8,616 bases of DNA from JANLQX01 sp031368215 (GCA_031368215.1 JANLRD010000187.1:1-8616); one strand, 5' to 3'; counted from the stretch's first letter, positions 1 through 7,165 are shown. Notes: generated from the letters alone by a model not told the origin. A program made the numbers and translations.

Positions 1-15
1 TAAAGTGCACGGCTT

Positions 16-38
16 GGTACCGAGATGTTCTCGGATCC
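16..38. promoter_or_regulatory. Imperfect inverted repeat in the xylF leader
   Basis: CCGAGA (20-25) and TCTCGG (29-34) form a perfect 6-bp inverted repeat around TGT. The outer GG (16-17) and CC (37-38) also pair, so 8 of 10 symmetric positions match. It lies 3 nt before the Shine-Dalgarno sequence of xylF. It could be an operator for a sugar-responsive repressor, or a small hairpin in the 5' leader of the mRNA. A TAAAGT hexamer at 1-6 could be the -10 box of the xylF promoter, but the window begins there and no -35 can be seen. The inverted repeat itself is certain; its role is inference. Confidence 0.4.
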
Positions 39-41
39 ATC

Positions 42-48
42 AGGGGAG
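42..48 (+). promoter_or_regulatory. Ribosome binding site of xylF
   Basis: AGGGGAG is a strong Shine-Dalgarno match, 8 nt before the ATG at 57. It fixes that ATG as the start, which agrees with the signal peptide beginning MKKTT. Confidence 0.85.
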
Positions 49-56
49 AAACACCT

Positions 57-1253
57 ATGAAGAAGACTACGAGCGCCGCGCTCCTATTCGGCGCCCTGGC
101 GATGTTCGCCGCTGGTTGTTCGTCGAGCAGCAAAGACACGACCGCAGCACCTGCTGAGACGACTGCGGCTGCTGCCGCCGCCGAAACCACCGCTGCTGCC
201 GCCGCCGCCGAAACCACCGCTGCTGCCGCCGCCGCCGAAACCACCGCTGCTGCCGCCGCTGCCGAAACCACCGCTGCTGCCGCAGCTGCGGGTGGCGTTG
301 CCGGATTCATCCTTCCGGACTCGAAGTCGTCGGACCGCTGGGAAACCTCGGACCGCCCGGCCATCGAGAAGGCGTGTGCCGCAGCTGGCATCAAGTGCCT
401 GATCCAGAACGCTGAAGGCGACAAGGCCAAGATGGCCACCATCGCCGACCAGATGGTCACCGACGGCGCCAAGGTTCTCGCCATTGTGAACCTCGACTCC
501 GAGTCGAACGTCCAGATCCAGACGAAGGCTGCCGCCGCCGGCGTCAAGCTGATCGACTACGACCGCCTCACCCTCAAGGGCAAGTCTGACGTCTACGTGT
601 CGTTCGACAACGTGGCGGTCGGCACCGCGCAAGGTGAAGGCATCATCAAGTGTCTCGGTGGCGCCGCTACTGCCAAGGGCAAGAACATCATTCAGCTCAG
701 CGGTGCGCCCACCGACAACAACGCCACCCTGTTCAAGCAGGGCCAGGACGCCGCGATCAAGGATTCAGGCATCAACGTTGTCGGCAGCGAGGCCGTGCCG
801 GACTGGGACAATCAGAAGGCCGTCCCGATCTTCGAGCAGCTCCTCACCAAGGCGGGCGGCAAGATTGACGGCGTGCTCGCCGCCAACGACGGCCTCTCCG
901 GTGCCGCCCAGACGGTCCTCGCCAAGAACGGCCTCAAGGTTCCGGCCACCGGCCAGGACGCTACCGTCGACGGCCTGCGCGCCATCCTCAACGGCACGCA
1001 GTGCATGACTGTCTACAAGCCGTACCCGGCCGAGGCCGAGGCCGCTGTTGCGGCCGCCGTCTCGCTGCTCAAGGGCGAGGCTCCGGCCACCAACGCCAAG
1101 ATCAACGATGGTGCTCGCGACATCCCGTACGCCCAGGCTGCCATTCAGTCGATCTTCATCGACAACGTCAAGGACGTCGTCACCACCGGTGGCGCCAAGC
1201 GCGCGGATGTCTGCAAGGACATCGAAGACAAGTGCAAGGCCGCCGGAGTCTGA
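57..1253 (+). CDS. xylF: D-xylose-type ABC transporter substrate-binding lipoprotein
   Basis: This is the extracellular sugar-capture subunit of the importer encoded by this gene and the next two. Residues 1-20 form a lipoprotein signal peptide (K2-K3, hydrophobic stretch, then A-A-G before C21), so the mature protein should be lipid-anchored outside the membrane. A low-complexity linker of five 9-residue repeats (34-78) follows, then a type I periplasmic-binding fold (about 81-385). Motifs that align with E. coli XylF, from memory, are YDRL (168-171), a DNN (220-222), D249-W250, AND (276-278), GQD (299-301) and MTVYKP (317-322); several of these regions contact xylose in that protein. The whole domain follows XylF closely, so xylose or a similar pentose is the likely ligand, but specificity is not proven by sequence. 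At 398 aa it is longer than E. coli XylF (about 330 aa), mostly because of the linker. Six cysteines besides C21 (107, 114, 199, 316, 386, 393) are unusual for the family. Confidence 0.92.
   Translation: MKKTTSAALLFGALAMFAAGCSSSSKDTTAAPAETTAAAAAAETTAAAAAAETTAAAAAAETTAAAAAAETTAAAAAAGGVAGFILPDSKSSDRWETSDRPAIEKACAAAGIKCLIQNAEGDKAKMATIADQMVTDGAKVLAIVNLDSESNVQIQTKAAAAGVKLIDYDRLTLKGKSDVYVSFDNVAVGTAQGEGIIKCLGGAATAKGKNIIQLSGAPTDNNATLFKQGQDAAIKDSGINVVGSEAVPDWDNQKAVPIFEQLLTKAGGKIDGVLAANDGLSGAAQTVLAKNGLKVPATGQDATVDGLRAILNGTQCMTVYKPYPAEAEAAVAAAVSLLKGEAPATNAKINDGARDIPYAQAAIQSIFIDNVKDVVTTGGAKRADVCKDIEDKCKAAGV
156..290 (+). repeat. Five 27-bp tandem repeats encoding the XylF linker
   Basis: Five in-frame 27-bp units (156-182, 183-209, 210-236, 237-263, 264-290) each encode ETTAAAAAA. 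Units 2 and 3 are identical in DNA. Unit 4 differs from them by one silent base change and unit 5 by a few, while unit 1 uses different codons for Glu, Thr and Ala. This pattern suggests expansion from the middle by slippage or unequal recombination. The product is a flexible spacer between the lipid anchor and the sugar-binding domain. Copy number is likely to vary between strains and could be miscounted in short-read assemblies. Confidence 0.95.
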
Positions 1254-1308
1254 TTCTCCGACAGCGCTGCATTGACCCGGCCGTGGACAACGGCTCGGGA
1301 TACATCTG

Positions 1309-1340
1309 ACAATGGCCTGCCCCTCGGGGTGGGCCATTGT
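1309..1340 (+). terminator. Strong stem-loop between xylF and xylG
   Basis: ACAATGGCC (1309-1317) is perfectly complementary to GGCCATTGT (1332-1340). Pairing continues inward through two G-U wobbles and CCCC/GGGG, giving about 14 bp with a CTCG loop. It begins 55 nt after the xylF stop. The following bases (TCGTCTCG) are not a T-run, so it is not a classical intrinsic terminator. A partial terminator or a 3' stabiliser of the xylF message would both fit, and either would raise the binding protein over the membrane subunits. The rest of the 272-nt gap shows no convincing gene. A TAGAAC at 1448-1453 could be a secondary promoter for xylG, but this is weak. Confidence 0.65.
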
Positions 1341-1507
1341 TCGTCTCGGGGACGGCGCGTAAGACGACGAGAACGACGACACCGTCCACCTGAACCCGAC
1401 GAACTGACCGAGTCCGACGCACCATGCACGCGCGACCTGAATGGCGCTAGAACAGACGCCGAGCAGTCGCTCGCCGCATCGAACCACCCAAGTCTGAGCC
1501 AGCGTCC

Positions 1508-1515
1508 GAGGGGGA
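1508..1515 (+). promoter_or_regulatory. Ribosome binding site of xylG
   Basis: GAGGGGGA lies 10 nt before the GTG at 1526. It supports that GTG as the start; no in-frame ATG nearby would keep the N-terminal beta strand of the ABC domain. Confidence 0.7.
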
Positions 1516-1525
1516 CACCACCATC

Positions 1526-2311
1526 GTGAGTGACACGAAACCGATCCTGCAGCTCGCGGGAATCAACAAGAGCTTCGGAGCCGTGCACGTGCTCCACGAT
1601 GTCGACTTCGCCGTGTACCCGGGCGAAGTCACCGCCCTCGTCGGTGACAACGGCGCCGGCAAGTCCACGCTCGTGAAGTGTGTGACCGGGATCTACGGAG
1701 TCGACACCGGCTCGTTCTCCTTCGACAGCCAGCCCGTCACCATCCACGGGCCGAAGGACGCCGCCGCCCTCGGCATCGAGGTCGTGTACCAAGACCTTGC
1801 GCTGTGCGACAACCTCGACATTGTGCAGAACCTCTTCCTCGGACGCGAACGCAAGAAGGGCTTCCTTCTCGACGAACCGACGATGGAACAACTGGCACGC
1901 GAAACACTGGCGTCACTTTCGGTTCGAACGGTGAAGAGCGTGCGTCAGGCCGTGTCGTCGCTCTCCGGCGGCCAGCGTCAGACCGTGGCGATCGCCAAGG
2001 CGGTGCTGTGGAACTCGAAGGTCGTGCTCCTCGATGAGCCAACCGCCGCCCTCGGTGTGGCGCAGACCAAAGAGGTGCTGAGTCTCGTACGCAACCTTGC
2101 TGACAAGGGTCTCGGCGTCGTGATCATCAGCCACAACATGAACGAGGTCCTCGAAGTGTCCGACCGTGTCGCTGTCATGTATCTCGGTCGAATGGCGGCC
2201 GAGGTGAGAGCGAAGGATACGAACCGAGAACAGCTCGTCCAATTGATCACCTCGGGTCGGTCGGGCTCCATCGGTCTCCAGCCCGCAACCGCCCGGGAGG
2301 CAGGAGAATGA
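1526..2311 (+). CDS. xylG: Sugar ABC transporter ATP-binding protein, single-domain XylG type
   Basis: This cytoplasmic subunit hydrolyses ATP to drive sugar import through XylH. All ABC motifs are present in order: Walker A GDNGAGKST (40-48), Q-loop Q89, signature LSGGQ (146-150), Walker B ending D170-E171, and switch H203. The ATPase should be active. At 261 aa it holds one nucleotide-binding domain, whereas E. coli XylG and RbsA are about 500 aa with two. Single-domain forms are common in actinobacteria and must pair as homodimers. Translation starts at GTG. The gene follows xylF after a 272-nt gap with a stem-loop and overlaps xylH by 4 nt (ATGA), so the ATPase and permease are translationally coupled. 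The family assignment is firm; the sugar is inferred from XylF. Confidence 0.9.
   Translation: MSDTKPILQLAGINKSFGAVHVLHDVDFAVYPGEVTALVGDNGAGKSTLVKCVTGIYGVDTGSFSFDSQPVTIHGPKDAAALGIEVVYQDLALCDNLDIVQNLFLGRERKKGFLLDEPTMEQLARETLASLSVRTVKSVRQAVSSLSGGQRQTVAIAKAVLWNSKVVLLDEPTAALGVAQTKEVLSLVRNLADKGLGVVIISHNMNEVLEVSDRVAVMYLGRMAAEVRAKDTNREQLVQLITSGRSGSIGLQPATAREAGE
2295..2300 (+). promoter_or_regulatory. Ribosome binding site of xylH
   Basis: GGGAGG ends 7 nt before the ATG at 2308, inside the 3' end of xylG. A second AGGAG (2302-2306) is too close to the ATG to be the main site. Confidence 0.7.
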
Positions 2312-3585
2312 GCACCGGTTCGCAGTCGACAGCAGCGTCGGATTTCTCGCTCGACTCCGAGCGCCACACACTCGCGACAACATGGCGGAACTACATCGCC
2401 AAGCTCCGCTCCGGTGACCTCGGACCGATTCCGGCAATGCTCGGAATCGGCGTCCTCACCATCGCGTTCGGACTCGCCCGGAGTGACACCTTCCTCAGCG
2501 TCCGCAACTTCGGCAACCTGCTGCAGCAGGCTGCGCCGATCATCGTCATCTCGATGGCCGTGTCGTTCGTCCTGCTCCTCGGTGAGATCGACCTCGGTGC
2601 GGGCTTCACCGCGGGCGTCGTCGCCGCGGTTTTGGCAACGCGGCTGCAGGCGAACTGGTCGCTCCCGGCCACGATCGCCTTCACTGCTGTGGTCGGCGCA
2701 GCAATGGGGTTGTGGACGGGCTTCTTCGTGGCCAAGGTCGGCGTCCCATCCTTCGTCGTGACTCTTGCGAACTTTCTGTCGTTCCAGGGCATCGTGCTGC
2801 TGATCACCACCGAAGGAGGGTCGGTCGGCATCGAGAACAAGCCGGTCATCGCCATCGAGAACTCGAACATGGGCGTCGGCCTCTCGTGGGGGTTCGCGGT
2901 GGTTGCCGTCGCCTTCTTCGGCTGGTCGGTGCTGCGCAAATCCCTTCGGTCGCCGGCCACCAATCCGATCCAAGTCGCCGCGCTCAAGATCGGCGCGGTG
3001 GCCGTTGGGGCCTTCGGATTCGTCGGGATGCTCTCGCGAAACCGGGCGTTCTCGACCTCACCCAAGAAGATCATCGGCGTGCCCTACGCGGCCCCGCTCG
3101 TGCTCATCATCCTGCTCGGCACCACGTTCGCACTCACGCGGACCGCATGGGGCCGACACCTCTACGCCGTCGGCGGGAACCAGGAAGCCGCACGTCGCGC
3201 CGGCATCAACGTCACCCGCATCCGCATGTCCGCCTTCATCGTGTGCGCCATGTTGGCCGGCACGGGCGGCTACTTCCTGGCCTCACAGCTGGGGTCGGCC
3301 AACCCGCAGATCGGCGGCGGCGACACGCTGCTCCTCGCCGTTGGTGCGGCGGTCATCGGCGGCACGTCCCTCTTCGGTGGCAAGGGCCGTCTGCTCAACG
3401 CCCTACTCGGCGGGTTCGTGCTGGCGATCATCAACAACGGACTGCCATTGGTCGGCAAGGCCTCGCCCTTCGGGATCACGGAGATCGACTTCTCGAAGTC
3501 CGGCGTGAAGTTCATCGTGAACGGACTCGTCCTGCTCCTCGCCGGTTCGGTCGACGCCCTCAGCCGCAAGCGCTCAGCGGCCTAG
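2308..3585 (+). CDS. xylH: Sugar ABC transporter permease, XylH type
   Basis: This is the membrane channel subunit of the importer, in the ribose/xylose permease family (BPD_transp_2). After a hydrophilic N-terminus of about 35 residues there are roughly 10-12 hydrophobic segments. GEIDLG (92-97) matches the conserved motif after the early membrane helices of this family. The cytoplasmic loop AVGGNQEAARRAGI (287-300) is the typical coupling region that contacts the ATPase. Later conserved features include the Gly-rich stretch around GGTSLFGG and the helix ending AIINNGLPL. At 425 aa it is a little longer than E. coli XylH (about 390 aa), with extra residues at the N-terminus and in the middle loop. 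The gene shares 4 nt with xylG and is the last gene of the operon. Its stop lies 24 nt from that of the convergent VWA gene, and I see no clear terminator in the gap. Confidence 0.9.
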   Translation: MSTGSQSTAASDFSLDSERHTLATTWRNYIAKLRSGDLGPIPAMLGIGVLTIAFGLARSDTFLSVRNFGNLLQQAAPIIVISMAVSFVLLLGEIDLGAGFTAGVVAAVLATRLQANWSLPATIAFTAVVGAAMGLWTGFFVAKVGVPSFVVTLANFLSFQGIVLLITTEGGSVGIENKPVIAIENSNMGVGLSWGFAVVAVAFFGWSVLRKSLRSPATNPIQVAALKIGAVAVGAFGFVGMLSRNRAFSTSPKKIIGVPYAAPLVLIILLGTTFALTRTAWGRHLYAVGGNQEAARRAGINVTRIRMSAFIVCAMLAGTGGYFLASQLGSANPQIGGGDTLLLAVGAAVIGGTSLFGGKGRLLNALLGGFVLAIINNGLPLVGKASPFGITEIDFSKSGVKFIVNGLVLLLAGSVDALSRKRSAA

Positions 3586-3609
3586 CCGGACCCCGTCGTT
3601 GGCTGGCTC

Positions 3610-5625
3610 TCAGCGGCGGCCGGCCTTCTTGCTCATCGATCGCTTCTGGTCGATGAAGTCCACTAGTACGTAGTCGCCCAGGGTTTCCGGCGTGGTGAAG
3701 AACGCGCGGCCCTTGTTCATCTCGGTGATGCGTTCGACGAACGCCTTCAGGTAGCCCGTGGCGTCGAGCATGAAGGTGTTGATGGTGATGCGCTCCCGGG
3801 TGCAGCGCATCACTTCCGTGAGCGTCGCCTCCACGGTTTCGCGCACGGGCGGGTAGGAGAAGAACGGTTCGCCGTTCGGAAGGATGTGGGCAGTGGGCTC
3901 GCCGTCGGTGACCATGATGATCTGCTTGGTGCCACTTTGGCGGGCCAACAGTCGCCGGCTGATGGCGAAGGCATGCTGCATGTTGGTGCCGTAGACGAAG
4001 TCCCAGGAAACCTCGGGGAGCTTCTCCGGCTTGATCTCGTAGGCCGTCTCCGAGAAGCCGACGATGCCGAGGTAGTCGCTTGGGAACTGCGAGGAGATGA
4101 GCGAGTAGAGCGCCATCGCCACCTTCTTCGCCGACAAGAAATTGTCGCGCATCGGCATCGAGAGTGACAGGTCGAGCATCAGCACTGTGGATGACCGGAC
4201 GAGTGTCTCCGACTGCTCGATTTCGAAGTCGTCGGGGGTGAGACGCACCGGGGTGCCACCTCCGCTCCGACGGATGGCATTGCGGACGGTCTTCTCGATC
4301 GAAAGGTTGAACGGGTCGCCGAACTCGTACTGCTTCGTCTCGTACGTCCGCTCCTGGCCTATGCCCGTGCGGCGGAGCTCGTGGCGGCCGAGCTTGTCAC
4401 GGGCCATTTTCGAGAAGAGCTCGCCGAGCGCATTGGCGCCAACTCGCCGGATGCCCTTGGGCGTCAGCTCGAGGCGACCCTCCTTGTTCTCGACGAGACC
4501 GGCTTCGGACAGCATCTTGGTGAGCTGGGCGAGGCGGTCGAGGGATCGGGCTGCGTCGTCGCCGAGGAGATCCTTCGCCGCTTTGATGTCGACGTCGGCA
4601 AGCGCGCCCGGCTGGGTGGCGTTGCGCAGCAGGTTCTCGAGCGAGTCGATGTTGCCGAGCTCGTCCATGAGACCCATAGCGTCGCCCATGCCGACGCCTT
4701 CGTCACCCGAGAAGCCGTAGCCCTGTCCCCACCCCATTTGCGGGAACGCCTGTTGGAGGTTCTGTCCGAGCTGCTCGATCTGCCAGCGCAGGTCCATGTC
4801 CTCGAGGAGCTGATCGCTGAGGGCCTTGAGCTGGGCCCGCTGCTCGGGCGTCATCGAGTTCAGCATCTTCTGTGCTGCGGCCATTTGCTGGGCCATCTGC
4901 TCGAGGAGCTCGTCGAGGGTCTGCGGATTGTCGGGGAAGTAGTCGCCGAACTTGTCCATGAACTCCGAGAACATCTGCTCGGTGTCCTCGCCGTTGTTCT
5001 TGGCTTCGAGCATCTTGTTGAGCTCGGAGTACATGTCCTTCATTCGGGCCATGTCCTCGGGCGTCATCTCGCTGACGCTCTTCTGCATCCGGCTGAGCTG
5101 CTGCTCCATCAGCTGGTTCTTCAGCTGCTCCATGAGTTGCTCGAACTGCTGACGCGCCTCCTCGGAGACGAAGTCGTAGTTCTGGAGCTGCTGCACGCGG
5201 CCGGCGAGATCGGGAGGCAGGAAGTCGAGCTGCATGTTGCGGTCGGCCGACATTGCCTCGGCGGTCTCCTGGCGACGTTCGTCGCCTGATGACTTCGCCT
5301 TGTCGACGATGTCCTCGATCGCCCGGCGCTCCTGCTCCACGACCTGTTCGAGCGCCTGGTTGATCTCGTCGTAGACACCGCCGAGGTCGTAGCGCTCGAG
5401 AGTCTGCTCGCGGCGTTCGCGGAGCTTCTCGAGCATCTCGCGCAGACCCTGCACACGGTCGCCGTTGCGGTCCTCGAACCCCTGCTGCAGCATCTTACGG
5501 AGCGCCGCGTTGAGGTCGCCGTGATAAAGCAGATCGTCGTTGAGCTGGGCCATGACCTCGTCGGCATCGAGGTCGAAGCCGACTTGGGTTCCGTCCCAGC
5601 GGGAGTAGGTGAGTCGGCGGGCCAT
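3610..5625 (-). CDS. VWA-domain protein with Met/Gln/Glu-rich helical N-terminal half, partner of the AAA+ ATPase
   Basis: This 671-aa cytoplasmic protein has no signal peptide or membrane segment. Residues 1-130 are charged and helical. Residues 150-290 are very rich in Met, Gln, Glu and Leu and should form long helices or coiled coil. This part contains two related segments, 163-206 and 240-278, each with a central MTPE (187-190 and 258-261). A Gly/Met-rich linker (298-316) follows, then a helical region that may be a small winged-helix-like domain (about 355-405). The C-terminus is a von Willebrand A domain with a complete metal site: DLSLS (485-489), T547 and D574 in VTDGEPT. It lies 41 nt downstream of the AAA+ gene, so the two are probably one operon. 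From memory, the pair resembles M. tuberculosis Rv0958-Rv0959. By analogy with Mg-chelatase, MoxR and CbbQ/O pairs, the VWA protein may bring a substrate to the ATPase ring. That substrate is unknown. The start follows only weak Shine-Dalgarno sequence. Confidence 0.85.
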   Translation of the reverse strand: MARRLTYSRWDGTQVGFDLDADEVMAQLNDDLLYHGDLNAALRKMLQQGFEDRNGDRVQGLREMLEKLRERREQTLERYDLGGVYDEINQALEQVVEQERRAIEDIVDKAKSSGDERRQETAEAMSADRNMQLDFLPPDLAGRVQQLQNYDFVSEEARQQFEQLMEQLKNQLMEQQLSRMQKSVSEMTPEDMARMKDMYSELNKMLEAKNNGEDTEQMFSEFMDKFGDYFPDNPQTLDELLEQMAQQMAAAQKMLNSMTPEQRAQLKALSDQLLEDMDLRWQIEQLGQNLQQAFPQMGWGQGYGFSGDEGVGMGDAMGLMDELGNIDSLENLLRNATQPGALADVDIKAAKDLLGDDAARSLDRLAQLTKMLSEAGLVENKEGRLELTPKGIRRVGANALGELFSKMARDKLGRHELRRTGIGQERTYETKQYEFGDPFNLSIEKTVRNAIRRSGGGTPVRLTPDDFEIEQSETLVRSSTVLMLDLSLSMPMRDNFLSAKKVAMALYSLISSQFPSDYLGIVGFSETAYEIKPEKLPEVSWDFVYGTNMQHAFAISRRLLARQSGTKQIIMVTDGEPTAHILPNGEPFFSYPPVRETVEATLTEVMRCTRERITINTFMLDATGYLKAFVERITEMNKGRAFFTTPETLGDYVLVDFIDQKRSMSKKAGRR

Positions 5626-5666
5626 GGCGGTCTCGTTTCGTCAGCGATTCAAGAAAATATGCGTGC

Positions 5667-7082
5667 TTATCGAGCGCGGTAGGTGGATTTCGAACCAGCG
5701 GCGTCTTTGTTGAGACGCTTCGAAAGGTGGAGGCCTTCGAGGATGAACTCGAGCGCCGACGCCTGCAGCGGTCCCGACGGCGCCTTCCCGACCAGGCCGC
5801 GAACGGCATCGCGCATCGGCTCGGCCTCAGCGACGTTCAGCGCGGCTGCGTAGTCCTTTGCGGTCTGGTCGTCGCCGGCGTGGATGACCAGTCCGCCGTC
5901 GAAGGCGGTGATGACGTCGCGCAGGGTCTCCATCTTGCAACGATCCTTGAACACCGTGAGGGTCGCAGCCTTGAAGAGCTTGTCGACGATCGAGCCTTCG
6001 CGCTCGTCGAGCGACTCGATCTCGACCTTTCCCTGTGTCGACGCCATGAGGCTTTCGAGATCGCTGATACGAGGGACGGCGTCGGATTCCTTCGTCCGAA
6101 GGGCACGACGCAGCGACGCAGCGACAAGGGTTTCGTGGTTGGCAACGGTGAGTCGAACCGACACTCCGGAACGCTGATTGACGCTGCCGCTCTGGCGTGC
6201 GAGTTGGCTGAACGTGGCCACGATCTCCGACATGAACTCGGGGACGGTGACCGTGATGCCTTCGACCGGAGCGGGTGGCATCGCTTCCTGCTTCACGACT
6301 TCGAGTTCGATGCTCGTCTCGAGTGGGTAATGCGTGCGGATCTGCGCACCGAAGCGGTCTTTGAGTGGCGTGATGATGCGGCCACGGTTGGTGTAGTCCT
6401 CGGGGTTGGCGGACGCGAGAAGGACGAGGTCGAGCGGCAGGGAGATCTTGTAGCCGCGGATCTGCACATCGCGTTCTTCGAGCACGTTGAGCAGACCGAC
6501 CTGGATCCGCTCGGAAAGGTCGGGCAGTTCGTTGATGGCGAAGATGCCACGGTTGGTCCGGGGCACGAGTCCGTAGTGCAGCGTGAGCTCGTCTGACAGG
6601 TAGCGGCCCTCGGCGACCTTGATGGGATCGACCTCACCGATGAGGTCGGCGATCGAGGTGTCGGGCGTGGCCAGCTTCTCGCCGAACCGGGTGCTGCGAT
6701 GCACCCAACTGATCGGCGCGTCGTTGCCGTGCTCGAGGATCAGATCCTTCGCGTGCTTACTGATCGGATGATACGGGTCGTCGAGCACTTCGGACCCGGC
6801 GACGATCGGCAGCCATTCGTCGAGGAGCTCGACCATCGATCGGATCATGCGGGTCTTGCCCTGACCCCGTTCGCCAAGGAAGATCACATCGTGTCCGGCA
6901 AGGATGGCGTTCTCCAGTTGGGGGAGAACGGTTTCGTCGTAGCCGAGCATGCCGGGGAACAGGGGCTCCCCCGACGCGATGCGGGCGACTGCGTTTCGCC
7001 GGAGTTCCTCTTTGACCGGGATGGACGCCCAGCCGGACGCTTTGAGCTGTCCGAGGGTCGCCGCTGAAGGGTGGTGAGCCAT
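5667..7082 (-). CDS. MoxR/Mg-chelatase-type AAA+ ATPase
   Basis: This 471-aa protein probably forms a ring-shaped ATPase that remodels a protein target with the VWA protein encoded next. Walker A is GERGQGKT (70-77). The Walker B segment is GIFAINE (179-185), with Asn184 where most AAA+ proteins have Asp; Glu185, the catalytic base, is kept. Sensor 1 is N226 in SANPEDYTN, and R243 in PLKDRFG is a likely arginine finger. The C-terminal part (about 250-471) is helical and ends in basic residues. It may be annotated as magnesium chelatase, but nothing here shows chlorophyll or cobalamin synthesis. The frame stays open upstream to 7709, but that extension lies opposite the nitroreductase gene and reads as arginine-rich nonsense. 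The ATG at 7082 is preferred because family-like sequence begins there and a TA box lies 6 nt before it. Confidence 0.86.
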   Translation of the reverse strand: MAHHPSAATLGQLKASGWASIPVKEELRRNAVARIASGEPLFPGMLGYDETVLPQLENAILAGHDVIFLGERGQGKTRMIRSMVELLDEWLPIVAGSEVLDDPYHPISKHAKDLILEHGNDAPISWVHRSTRFGEKLATPDTSIADLIGEVDPIKVAEGRYLSDELTLHYGLVPRTNRGIFAINELPDLSERIQVGLLNVLEERDVQIRGYKISLPLDLVLLASANPEDYTNRGRIITPLKDRFGAQIRTHYPLETSIELEVVKQEAMPPAPVEGITVTVPEFMSEIVATFSQLARQSGSVNQRSGVSVRLTVANHETLVAASLRRALRTKESDAVPRISDLESLMASTQGKVEIESLDEREGSIVDKLFKAATLTVFKDRCKMETLRDVITAFDGGLVIHAGDDQTAKDYAAALNVAEAEPMRDAVRGLVGKAPSGPLQASALEFILEGLHLSKRLNKDAAGSKSTYRAR

Positions 7083-7088
7083 ACGAAG

Positions 7089-7094
7089 ACCGTA
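7089..7094 (-). promoter_or_regulatory. Putative -10 box of the AAA+/VWA operon (leaderless)
   Basis: On the minus strand TACGGT (TANNNT pattern) ends exactly 6 nt before the ATG at 7082. Transcription would then start at or next to the A of the ATG, giving a leaderless mRNA. No Shine-Dalgarno sequence is present, which fits. No good -35 hexamer was found. Confidence 0.45.
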
Positions 7095-7165
7095 GTCCCG
7101 TGGGCGGGCAATGCGACCAGTTGGACGGGGCGGGCGGTTCTGTGCTGCCACAACGGAGGGAAAAC

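Noticed and set aside
84..632. 182-aa minus-strand frame with Gly/Ser/Phe-rich repeats
   Set aside because: The repeats are the reverse complement of the XylF linker repeats, and XylF itself is clearly the coding strand.
1272..1529. Possible 85-aa small protein in the xylF-xylG gap
   Set aside because: It crosses the stem-loop, has Arg/Pro-rich shadow composition and lacks a Shine-Dalgarno sequence.
1978..2973. 331-aa minus-strand frame opposite xylG and xylH
   Set aside because: It has Arg/Asp/His-rich shadow composition and overlaps two well-supported genes.
3586..3609. Bidirectional terminator between the convergent xylH and VWA genes
   Set aside because: Only short, poorly aligned complementarity (AGCC with GGCT) can be found, with no T-run on either side.
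4381..5289. 302-aa open frame on the + strand
   Set aside because: It is antisense to the VWA gene and rich in Leu, Glu, Val and His, as expected from the reverse of Gln/Met/Glu codons; there is no domain and no ribosome binding site supporting it.
5626..5666. Internal promoter for the VWA gene in the AT-rich gap (ATATTTTCTTGAAT on the minus strand)
   Set aside because: It is locally AT-rich, but no -10/-35 pair with proper spacing is seen, and operon transcription from the AAA+ gene explains expression.
5727..6596. 289-aa + strand frame opposite the AAA+ gene
   Set aside because: It is antisense to conserved ATPase motifs and has no recognisable domain.
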